From Crocinitomicaceae bacterium (lineage in GTDB: Bacteria; Bacteroidota; Bacteroidia; Flavobacteriales_D; Crocinitomicaceae), in contig NZQU01000042.1 in assembly GCA_002696025.1 (NCBI GenBank), forward strand, positions 1 to 8,878: 8,878 nucleotides of DNA, written 5' to 3'. The notes below the pieces were generated by a model, which saw only the letters and a list, made by a program, of their open reading frames with translations, was not told where the DNA came from and did not search any database. Both the position numbers and the translations under genes were made by a program. Shown piece after piece: positions 1 through 6,565 of this stretch; positions within the stretch are counted from its first letter, which is position 1, and each line of letters starts with the position of its first letter.

Positions 1-308
1 AAGAGTTATTAGAAAATGATTTAAGTTTAATCACAAATATTTATAAAGAAAAAAGTAGTATATCCAGCAATTTTACTTATCTAGAAAATACAAATGACGA
101 CTTGTTAATCGCAACAAAAGAGTTTGAAAAATATATTGATAATAACTTTATCCCAAGTGATGAGCAGATAAAGTATAAATCTAAATTTTTATCGAAATTT
201 AATGCTGATAAAGTAACAGATATTTATGGTGAACCTGCCCATAGTAAAGATTTAAGAGGAATGCTATGTTCAGGTTTTTTAAAAAAATATGAACAAATTT
301 TATTTTAA
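1..308 (+). CDS. C-terminal fragment of unidentified protein (5' end outside window)
   Basis: The reading frame is open from base 3, with no stop, through the TAA at 306-308, so at least 101 C-terminal residues of a longer gene are present. A TTG at 102 could be taken as a start. However, the frame continues upstream with similar codon use and no start-like context there, so a truncated gene is the better reading. The fragment is charged and helix-prone, with no membrane segment, no signal sequence and no catalytic motif I recognise. A short stretch near the end (DIYGEPAHSKDLRG) may be conserved in its family, but I cannot place it. It lies 29 bases upstream of the SIS-domain gene on the same strand, so a role in surface-glycan synthesis is plausible by context only. 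Confidence is high that it codes and low for any function. Confidence 0.7.
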   Translation, partial: ELLENDLSLITNIYKEKSSISSNFTYLENTNDDLLIATKEFEKYIDNNFIPSDEQIKYKSKFLSKFNADKVTDIYGEPAHSKDLRGMLCSGFLKKYEQILF

Positions 309-337
309 AAAATAAACATTAATTATACTATTATAAA

Positions 338-904
338 ATGAAATTTTCAAATTCTCTGTTCAATAGATTTCAAGAAGAAACAATTAGAGAAATTCAAAGA
401 TCATCTTTAAAAGATATAAAAAAATTATTTAATCTTATAAAAAAAATTAAATTAAAAAATAAGAAAGTCTTAATTTTTGGTAATGGAGCTGGACAATCTA
501 TAGCAAATCATTTTTCAGTCGATTTAACAAAAAATGCGAAGGTAAGATGCCTATCTTTTGGTGAGGGAAATCATCTAACTTGTTACTCTAATGATTATGG
601 ATTTGAAAAATGGATAGTTAAAACTATAGAAAAATACTACGATAACGGTGATTTAATTATTTTAATTAGCGCATCGGGAAGATCAAAAAACATTATTAAT
701 GCTGCCAAATATTGTAATAAAAAAAAAATAAATTTTTTTAGTCTTTCAGGTTTTGGCAAAAAAACATCACTAAGACTAAATTCTAAAAATAATATTTATG
801 TAAATTCAAGATCATTCAACATTATTGAGATAGTTCATTTATATACATTAATTCAAATTGTCGATTTGATAAAAGGTAAATTAGAATACTCGAATAAGGT
901 ATAA
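338..904 (+). CDS. SIS-domain sugar-phosphate isomerase-like protein (GmhA-related)
   Basis: This 188-residue protein is about the length of the phosphoheptose isomerase GmhA, which converts sedoheptulose 7-phosphate to D-glycero-manno-heptose 7-phosphate in the cytoplasm. Features seen: an N-terminal helical region (1-40); a phosphosugar-binding loop GNGAGQSIANHF at 48-59 (GmhA has GNGGS followed by HF); the NDYGFE stretch at 85-90 matching the GmhA ND.GF segment; and a second SIS loop ISASGRS at 110-116 (GmhA ISTSGNS). Odd points: the position of the GmhA metal-binding and catalytic Glu after HF appears to be Asp62. The C-terminal helix, where GmhA carries a Gln and a catalytic His, reads IIEIVHLYTLIQ (162-173) and aligns Ile and Leu at those sites. 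It may therefore act on another sugar phosphate or be non-catalytic. The ATG at 338 is the only sensible start. No Shine-Dalgarno is visible. It begins the module containing the aldolase and the KdsB-like enzyme. Confidence 0.85.
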   Translation: MKFSNSLFNRFQEETIREIQRSSLKDIKKLFNLIKKIKLKNKKVLIFGNGAGQSIANHFSVDLTKNAKVRCLSFGEGNHLTCYSNDYGFEKWIVKTIEKYYDNGDLIILISASGRSKNIINAAKYCNKKKINFFSLSGFGKKTSLRLNSKNNIYVNSRSFNIIEIVHLYTLIQIVDLIKGKLEYSNKV

Positions 905-921
905 AATTAAGTTAATTTAAG

Positions 922-1686
922 ATGATAAAAAAAACTATTAAAAAAATAGTAAATATTTTTGGATATGATTTTAAAAAATTTAATAAAAAAGATTATGATC
1001 TAAGTTTTGATGAAATATTAAAGAAAAATTTACCAAATGATCCAATAATATTTGATGTTGGGGCAAACAAAGGACAATCCATTGAGAAATACTTAAAATT
1101 ATTTGACAATCCTACAATCCATAGTTTTGAACCAATTAAAGATGAAATACATAAACTCGAAAAAAAATATCAAAAAAACACAAATATATATTTAAATAAT
1201 TTAGCATTGGGTGAGAAAAATGAAATTAAAGATTTTTATATAACAGCAAAATCTGACAATTCTTCATTCAATAAACTAAATTTAGGAACAGAATGGTTAA
1301 AAATTAGAAGTAAACAAAATAATACTAACGAATTAAATTATGTAAAAAAAGTTGAAAAAGTAAAAATTTCCACCCTAGATGAATATGTTAAATTAAATAA
1401 TATTGATAAAATTGATTTAATAAAAATTGATACACAAGGATATGAAGATAAAGTTTTAGAGGGAAGTCTTAATTCAATTAAAAACAATAAAATTAGTGTT
1501 ATTCAAACTGAAATAATGCTTGATAATAATTATAAAAAATATTTTAGTTTTAGTGATTTAGAAAAATTGATCGTTCCATATAATTTTCGAATGGTTGGTA
1601 TAGATATGGTTCATAATAATTTATTTTCTGGTTTAATTTTTGCTGGAGATATTATGTATTTTAATAAAAAAAAATTTAAAATTTAA
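922..1686 (+). CDS. FkbM-family SAM-dependent methyltransferase
   Basis: This 254-residue protein has the FkbM-type methyltransferase fold, expected to transfer a methyl group from S-adenosylmethionine to a hydroxyl of a sugar or other small acceptor. Visible motifs: a SAM-binding glycine motif FDVGANKGQS (44-53); an acidic residue ending the next strand in SFEP (68-71); the NLALGE segment (93-98) typical of the family; STLDEY (150-155); and the hallmark IDTQGYE (169-175), followed by LEGS (179-182). The first ~40 residues are lysine-rich and may form an accessory helix. The ATG at 922 is 17 bases after the preceding stop, with only a weak AAG-like purine stretch upstream. Placement between a sugar-phosphate isomerase-like gene and an aldolase suggests O-methylation of a surface glycan component. 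The acceptor is unknown. Confidence 0.9.
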   Translation: MIKKTIKKIVNIFGYDFKKFNKKDYDLSFDEILKKNLPNDPIIFDVGANKGQSIEKYLKLFDNPTIHSFEPIKDEIHKLEKKYQKNTNIYLNNLALGEKNEIKDFYITAKSDNSSFNKLNLGTEWLKIRSKQNNTNELNYVKKVEKVKISTLDEYVKLNNIDKIDLIKIDTQGYEDKVLEGSLNSIKNNKISVIQTEIMLDNNYKKYFSFSDLEKLIVPYNFRMVGIDMVHNNLFSGLIFAGDIMYFNKKKFKI

Positions 1687-1694
1687 ATAAAAAA

Positions 1695-3266
1695 ATGAAC
1701 TATCAAATACTTGATTGTACTTTTAGAGACGGGGGTTATTACAATAATTGGGAGTATCCTTTAAGTTTAGCAAAAAAATATATTAGTGTTGTCTCAAAAA
1801 CAGACATCAAGTTTGTAGAATTAGGTTTTAGATCGATAAACAAAAAAAATAAAGGTTTGTTTTGGTATACAGATGATAATTTATTAAAAAAACTTTTTAT
1901 ACCAAAAAATATTAATCTTGGTGTTATGATAAATGCTTCAGATTATATAATTCAATCAAAATATGGAGATATAGATAAAGTAAATCTTAAAAAAAATTTT
2001 TATAATAAAAAACATATATATTTTGTAAGAATAGCATTTCATCTAAAAGAAATAAAATATGCATTGAAAATTAGCAATATATTAAAATCGTATGGATATT
2101 TTGTGGGTCTTAATTTAATGCAAATATCAAGATTAAAAATCAAAGAAATTGAATTTGCTAGCAAACTTATAAATAAAGCAAAACCAGATGTTTTTTATAT
2201 TGCCGACAGCCTTGGTGTTATAAATATAAAATTACTAAGAAAAATTAATAAAACAATTAGAAAATATTGGAAAGGACAACTTGGTATACATGCCCACGAT
2301 AATCTAAAATTTGCATTAAAAAATACCTTAGAGGCTAAAAAATTAGGATTTACTTGGTTCGATTCAACTATCTTAGGAATGGGAAGAGGACCAGGAAATG
2401 TAAAAACTGAGAGCTTACTTCAAGCTCTTAATTTAAAAAAAGGAAGGAAAGATTTAAATAAATTTATTAAGAGATTTTTTTCTAAGTATTTAAAAATTTA
2501 CAATTGGGGTACAAACAAATATTATAAATTATCAGCGAAAAAAAATATTCATCCCACCTATGTTCAAGAAATGCTTTCAGATGATAGATATAAACCTAAA
2601 GATATTATATTTGTCTTAAATAAAATTAAAAAATCTTATTTTTACAATCCTAATATTTTAAATAATTTTAAGAATCAAATATTATTAAATTTTAATAAAA
2701 ATAATTTTAACAAAATTAAAGTTAAAAAAGACGTATTGCTTATTGCTAACACTAAAGATTTAAACAAAAATAGAAAAAAAATTATTCAGTTTATCAAATT
2801 AAATAATCCAACAGTACTTAGCATAAATCCGAACAATAAATTTTTTGAAAAGTTTGTTAATTATAATGTTGCATGTAATGATATAAGAATTTACGCCGAC
2901 CTTAAAAAGTATCAATATAACAAAATCAAAACCATTATACCGTTTAGAAATATTGATAAAAATTTGCTTTCTAAATTAAATATAAAAAAATTTATTAATA
3001 TTGAATGCAATTTTAATAATGATGATAATTACTCATTTTCAAATAATAAAATTGTATTACCAAAAAAACTTTCAACTGCACTTGCATTAGCTATATGTGA
3101 AATTAAGCAAGTAAAAAACTTATTTTTGGCAGGTTTTGAGGGTTATAAAAAAAATCAAAAGAAACGAAATGAAATGAATAAAATATTTATTAAGTTTAAT
3201 AATCAAAAAAAATTTGTTAAAAAAATAAAACCTTTAACCAAAACTCTTTATCGATTAACCAAATAA
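1695..3266 (+). CDS. DRE-TIM (HMGL/DmpG-like) aldolase with extra C-terminal domain
   Basis: This protein has 523 residues. Residues 1-~300 form a DRE-TIM metallolyase barrel, the superfamily of HMG-CoA lyase, isopropylmalate synthase and 4-hydroxy-2-oxovalerate aldolase. Seen: LDCTFRDGGYYNNW (6-19) with Arg11 and Asp12; VELGFR (41-46) with Glu42; ADSLG (170-174); the metal-ligand pair in GIHAHDN (197-203), His199 and His201; and GMGRGPGN (228-235), which closely resembles DmpG's GMG.GAGN. DmpG-type aldolases have a catalytic His shortly after RDG; Tyr15 or Tyr16 occupies that position here, so the substrate probably differs. Residues ~340-523 form a second alpha/beta-like domain (DVLLIANTKDL, then LFLAGFEGY at 477-484) that I cannot assign firmly. 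It faintly recalls MptE-like/DUF115 or sialyltransferase-type folds. The ATG at 1695 lies 8 bases after the FkbM stop. The stop shares one base with the next ATG, a KdsB-like enzyme, suggesting the aldolase makes a 2-keto acid sugar that is then activated with CMP. That role is inferred. Confidence 0.88.
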   Translation: MNYQILDCTFRDGGYYNNWEYPLSLAKKYISVVSKTDIKFVELGFRSINKKNKGLFWYTDDNLLKKLFIPKNINLGVMINASDYIIQSKYGDIDKVNLKKNFYNKKHIYFVRIAFHLKEIKYALKISNILKSYGYFVGLNLMQISRLKIKEIEFASKLINKAKPDVFYIADSLGVINIKLLRKINKTIRKYWKGQLGIHAHDNLKFALKNTLEAKKLGFTWFDSTILGMGRGPGNVKTESLLQALNLKKGRKDLNKFIKRFFSKYLKIYNWGTNKYYKLSAKKNIHPTYVQEMLSDDRYKPKDIIFVLNKIKKSYFYNPNILNNFKNQILLNFNKNNFNKIKVKKDVLLIANTKDLNKNRKKIIQFIKLNNPTVLSINPNNKFFEKFVNYNVACNDIRIYADLKKYQYNKIKTIIPFRNIDKNLLSKLNIKKFINIECNFNNDDNYSFSNNKIVLPKKLSTALALAICEIKQVKNLFLAGFEGYKKNQKKRNEMNKIFIKFNNQKKFVKKIKPLTKTLYRLTK

Positions 3267-4000
3267 TGCTGGATTTTGTAATTGTAATTCCCGCTAGATT
3301 AAAATCTAGTAGATTGCCTAATAAGCCTTTAATCAAAATATTAGGAAAAGAGATGATTCTTAGAACTATAGATAGGTGCAAATTAAGTATAAGTCAAAGA
3401 TTAATATACGTAGCAACAGATAGTGTAAAAATAAAAAAATTTTTATATAAAAAAAATTTTAGAAATGTAATTTTAACTTCAAAAAAAAATAAAACAGGAA
3501 CCGATAGAATTTATGAATTTTCTAAAATTATAAAAGCAAAAAGGTACATCAATGTTCAGGGAGACGAACCAATTGTTAATCCAAAAGATATTAAAAAAAT
3601 TATTGATTTTTCAAGTAAAAATAAATCAATTATTTATAACGGTTATGCTTCAGTTAAAAAAAATAAATCAACATCTAGTAGTAATATTCCCAAAGTTGTT
3701 TTAGATAAATATAATAATTTACTTTATATATCTCGATCTGATGTGCCTTCTAATTTTAAATATAAAAATAAATATCTTCTAAAACAAATTTGCATATATT
3801 CATTACCAAGACAAATTCTGCATAAAGTATTTAAATTTAACAAAAAAAGTGAATTAGAAAAAATGGAAGATATAGAAATTTTAAGATTTTTAGAGTCTGG
3901 TTACAAGGTAAAGATGTTGAAAATGTCAGGTAAATCAATGGCAGTTGATGTTCCTCAAGATGTTAATAAAGTTGAAAAAATTTTAAGAAAAAATAAATGA
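3266..4000 (+). CDS. KdsB-like 3-deoxy-ulosonate cytidylyltransferase (CMP-sugar synthetase)
   Basis: This 244-residue protein matches the usual length of KdsB, which couples Kdo to CTP to give CMP-Kdo plus pyrophosphate in the cytoplasm. Motifs in order: IPARLKSSRLPNKPL (8-22), the CTP-binding loop; VATDS (49-53); TGTDR (77-81); INVQGDEP (95-102), with the Mg-binding Asp100; a KQICIYS stretch (173-179) like KdsB's R.LGIY; the LE..EDIEILRFLE segment (197-210); and VDVPQD (227-232), matching KdsB's GVDTPED. Start ATG at 3266 uses the last base of the aldolase stop codon, and the stop overlaps the ABC transporter ATG (ATGA, 3997-4000), so translation is probably coupled. It may be the cell's Kdo enzyme, but its place beside a DRE-TIM aldolase and a SIS protein, with no kdsA or kdsC in view, suggests a dedicated enzyme for a Kdo-like sugar. 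Specificity is inference; the family call is firm. Confidence 0.92.
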   Translation: MLDFVIVIPARLKSSRLPNKPLIKILGKEMILRTIDRCKLSISQRLIYVATDSVKIKKFLYKKNFRNVILTSKKNKTGTDRIYEFSKIIKAKRYINVQGDEPIVNPKDIKKIIDFSSKNKSIIYNGYASVKKNKSTSSSNIPKVVLDKYNNLLYISRSDVPSNFKYKNKYLLKQICIYSLPRQILHKVFKFNKKSELEKMEDIEILRFLESGYKVKMLKMSGKSMAVDVPQDVNKVEKILRKNK

Positions 4001-5712
4001 AAAATTTACTTAAAGTTTTTGATACATGCTCTAATAAAGAAAAAAAAGAAGTATATTTAAATATCTTTTTAATGTTTGTTGTTTCTTTGCTAGAGGCTTT
4101 TAGTATTGGACTAATACTTCCAATATCTCAGTTAATTTTTAACGACAATAATATATTTACTGAATTTTTATTGTTTGAAGAAAAAAGTAAAAATATTTTA
4201 TTTTTTGTTTTAATCTTTGTAGTTCTAATTATTGTGAAAAATATTTTTTTTAGTTATGTCTATTATAGGATAAGTATATTTTCTGAGAAATTAAGAAATA
4301 AATTAGCAAAATTTATTTTTAACAAATATATTTATTTTGATTACTTGGATTATATAAAACTTAAACCTGGAGAGACTATTAGGAATTTATCCTCATATCC
4401 ATCAATTTATCAACAATATATTTTTTCTGGTATTAATTTGCTTCAAGAAATATTAATCGTTTTTTTAATTACCTCAATATTACTTTTTGCTAACTACCAA
4501 GTAACGATAATGGGATTTTTTTTTATAATTTTCATTATTATTTTTTCTAAATTAATTTTTAAAAAAAAATTAAAAGGTATTGGAAAAGTTCTAGCAGAAA
4601 ATACTGCAAAATATTCAAAGTATATTCATTTTTCAATGAATTGCATAAAGGATATAAAGCTTTTTCAAAGTGAAAATCAGTTCGAAAAAAGGTTTAATGA
4701 TTATTTTGAAAAATATTCTAAAGCATCAGCAATAAATCAATTTCTCAATTCGCTTTCAAGATTTTTAGTTGAAATTTACTTAACTATAATAATTGGAGTG
4801 TTTTTCACTTATATTCACTTTTTTAAACTTGATATTGAAAATTTTTTACCAATATTAACCTTGTTTGCTGTCGCAGCTCTTAGACTATTACCATCAGGAT
4901 CAAAAATAATAAGTAATAATAATACAATTTCCTTTTTGAATCCTATGATAAGAGAAATTTTAGAATTAATAGATAATTCTGAACAATTCAAAAACCCTAA
5001 AGATAAAGTAACAGAAGAAAATAATGAAGTAGAAATAAATAGCAACGAGTCTGAAAACAGTTTACTTGAGTTAAAAAACTTAAATTTTCAGTTCCGAGCA
5101 AATAAAAACAATATTGAAACTAAAATTAAAAATTTAAGTTTTAAAATCAAAAAAAATACTTTTTTTGGAATAGTTGGAAAAAGTGGAAGTGGAAAAAGTA
5201 CTTTGTTAAACTTAATTTGTGGATTAATAGAACCCTTAGATGGAAAAATTTTATATAAAGATCAAGATATTTCTAAATTTAAAAATCAATGGAAAAAAAA
5301 AATTGGTTATGTACCACAAGAAGTAAAACTTTTTGATGATACAATTTTAAATAATTTAACAATGTTTGAAGATCAATATTTAGATAATTTTAAAATAAAT
5401 AATATATTGAATATTTTAAACTTAGATAATTTTTTTAATAAGTTACCTAATAGACTTGAAACAATTTTAGGATCAGACGGAGTAGAGTTATCTGTTGGCC
5501 AAAAACAAAGAGTAGGAATTGCCAGAGCACTTATTAGGGATCCAGAAATAATAATATTAGATGAATCGACGAATTCATTAGACAAAAAAACCGAAGAAGA
5601 AATAATTAAATTTATGAAGGTTTTGAAGAAAGATAAAACAATTATTTTTGTAACTCATGATAAAGAGCTCTCAAAAATATGTGATGAATTAATTAATCTT
5701 GATAATTTATAA
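3997..5712 (+). CDS. ABC exporter, fused permease and ATPase (MsbA/PglK-like, probable glycolipid flippase)
   Basis: This 571-residue protein is a half-transporter that should work as a homodimer in the inner membrane. The N-terminal ~320 residues contain hydrophobic segments at about 21-47, 66-90, 150-170, 171-188, 255-275 and 283-300, consistent with six helices. The ATPase domain has Walker A GKSGSGKST (394-402), Q-loop VPQ (439-441), signature LSVGQKQR (498-505), Walker B IIILDES (518-524) and the switch His554 in FVTHD. The signature carries Val where LSGGQ is usual, a mild variant. An acidic, Asn/Glu-rich linker (about 328-356) separates the domains. Architecture resembles MsbA and the lipid-linked oligosaccharide flippase PglK, so flipping a polyprenyl- or lipid-linked glycan is the likely role in a glycan operon. 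Export of a peptide or other lipid is not excluded. The start overlaps the KdsB-like stop by 4 bases; one base separates its stop from the reductase ATG. Confidence 0.92.
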   Translation: MKNLLKVFDTCSNKEKKEVYLNIFLMFVVSLLEAFSIGLILPISQLIFNDNNIFTEFLLFEEKSKNILFFVLIFVVLIIVKNIFFSYVYYRISIFSEKLRNKLAKFIFNKYIYFDYLDYIKLKPGETIRNLSSYPSIYQQYIFSGINLLQEILIVFLITSILLFANYQVTIMGFFFIIFIIIFSKLIFKKKLKGIGKVLAENTAKYSKYIHFSMNCIKDIKLFQSENQFEKRFNDYFEKYSKASAINQFLNSLSRFLVEIYLTIIIGVFFTYIHFFKLDIENFLPILTLFAVAALRLLPSGSKIISNNNTISFLNPMIREILELIDNSEQFKNPKDKVTEENNEVEINSNESENSLLELKNLNFQFRANKNNIETKIKNLSFKIKKNTFFGIVGKSGSGKSTLLNLICGLIEPLDGKILYKDQDISKFKNQWKKKIGYVPQEVKLFDDTILNNLTMFEDQYLDNFKINNILNILNLDNFFNKLPNRLETILGSDGVELSVGQKQRVGIARALIRDPEIIILDESTNSLDKKTEEEIIKFMKVLKKDKTIIFVTHDKELSKICDELINLDNL

Positions 5713-5713
5713 T

Positions 5714-6565
5714 ATGAGATTCGTATTAGGTATTGCAAATTTTAATAAAAATTATGGTTTTGCAAATAAAATAAATTCTAAAAATATTAATTTAATTTTA
5801 AAAGAAGCTAAAAAATTTAAAGTTAAAGAAATAGATACAGCAAATATTTATAAAAAATCTAATAAAATACTCAGCAAAAATAAATATAAAAAAAATTTTT
5901 TAATAAACACAAAAATATCAATTGTTAAAGGAAATGATTATAAAAAAAAAATTAAAAATGAAATTGAAGCTTTTAAAAAAAATTTAAACCTAAAAGAAAT
6001 AAATACCCTCTTTTTTCATGATAGAAGACAAATATTTGAAAAAAATATTAAAAATATTATAAAATATATTTTAGAATTAAAAAAAAAAAAAATAATTAAA
6101 AAATTCGGATTCTCTATTTATAATAAAAATGAACTTAAAAAGATACTTAGCCTTTCCGAGCCTGATGTAATTCAAGTTCCAGGTAATATTTTTGATCAAA
6201 GATTTCTAAATAAAAAACAAATTAATACGTTAAAAAAAAAAAAAATTGAAGTTCAAATTAGATCAATCTTTTTACAAGGTGCAAGTTTAAAAAGATTTTA
6301 TCCTTTGAAAGATAAAAAATCATTAAAAATTTTAACTAGTTATTGGAAAAAAATAGACTCAATAAATTTAAATCCATTGAATTATAATGTAAATTTTCTA
6401 AAAAAATTTACAAGTATAGACAAGTTTGTCGTGAGTTTTGAAAATGAAAATCAGTTTAAAGATTTACTTTTATGTTTTAAGAAAAAAAACAAAAAATTAT
6501 ACAATAATGGTTTTAAAACAAATTATACTAAATTAATTAACCCATATTTATGGAAAAAAATATAA
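5714..6565 (+). CDS. Aldo/keto reductase family protein
   Basis: From the ATG at 5714 this is a 283-residue protein, close to the usual AKR size. AKRs are NAD(P)H-dependent oxidoreductases with a TIM barrel. The catalytic tetrad is visible: Asp41 and Tyr46 in EIDTANIYKKS (39-49), Lys67 in NTKIS (65-69), and His102 in LFFHDR (99-104). The opening LGIANFNKNYGF fits the family's LG.a.fg..YG start. Later FGFSIYN (131-137), DVIQVPGNIFDQR (151-163) and the IRSIFLQG stretch (182-189) match strand regions seen in the short AKRs of glycan clusters. A TTG at 5699 would add five residues inside the upstream gene. The ATG at 5714, one base after that stop, is preferred because it puts the conserved first strand at the N-terminus. 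The gene is very lysine/asparagine rich and holds two 14-base A tracts. It probably oxidises or reduces a sugar intermediate for the following fusion enzyme and NeuB-like synthase; the substrate is unknown. Confidence 0.87.
   Translation: MRFVLGIANFNKNYGFANKINSKNINLILKEAKKFKVKEIDTANIYKKSNKILSKNKYKKNFLINTKISIVKGNDYKKKIKNEIEAFKKNLNLKEINTLFFHDRRQIFEKNIKNIIKYILELKKKKIIKKFGFSIYNKNELKKILSLSEPDVIQVPGNIFDQRFLNKKQINTLKKKKIEVQIRSIFLQGASLKRFYPLKDKKSLKILTSYWKKIDSINLNPLNYNVNFLKKFTSIDKFVVSFENENQFKDLLLCFKKKNKKLYNNGFKTNYTKLINPYLWKKI
6079..6092 (+). repeat. 14-base homopolymeric A tract inside the aldo/keto reductase gene
   Basis: Fourteen consecutive A residues finish a Leu codon, encode four Lys codons and begin the Ile codon. 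The tract is long even for this AT-rich window, so it could be prone to replication or transcription slippage. The frame is intact as given. Confidence 0.9.
6232..6245 (+). repeat. Second 14-base homopolymeric A tract in the same gene
   Basis: This second run of fourteen A residues again encodes four lysines between a Leu and an Ile codon. It lies about 140 bases after the first tract. A one-base change in either would shift the frame before the last third of the protein. Confidence 0.9.

Noticed and set aside
102..308. Small 68-residue gene starting at TTG 102
   Set aside because: The same frame is open back to base 3, so this is more likely the tail of a truncated longer gene.
309..337. 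TATACT-like -10 box at 324-329 before the SIS gene
   Set aside because: There is no matching -35 and such hexamers are common in AT-rich DNA; it would also give an almost leaderless transcript. Not enough to call a promoter.
3990..4003. TGA at 3998-4000 as a recoded tryptophan codon
   Set aside because: Tryptophans here use TGG, the KdsB-like protein ends at the family's normal length, and the ATGA overlap is a standard stop/start arrangement.
4815..5045. 76-codon open frame on the reverse strand
   Set aside because: It lies wholly inside the ABC exporter, antisense to its last membrane helices and linker; it shows no domain motif and is explained by AT-rich composition.
5373..5585. 70-codon open frame on the reverse strand
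   Set aside because: It is antisense to the ATPase signature and Walker B region of the exporter, whose motifs show the + strand to be the coding one.
5699..5713. TTG start giving a five-residue longer aldo/keto reductase
   Set aside because: It falls inside the exporter gene, and the ATG at 5714 fits the family N-terminus better.
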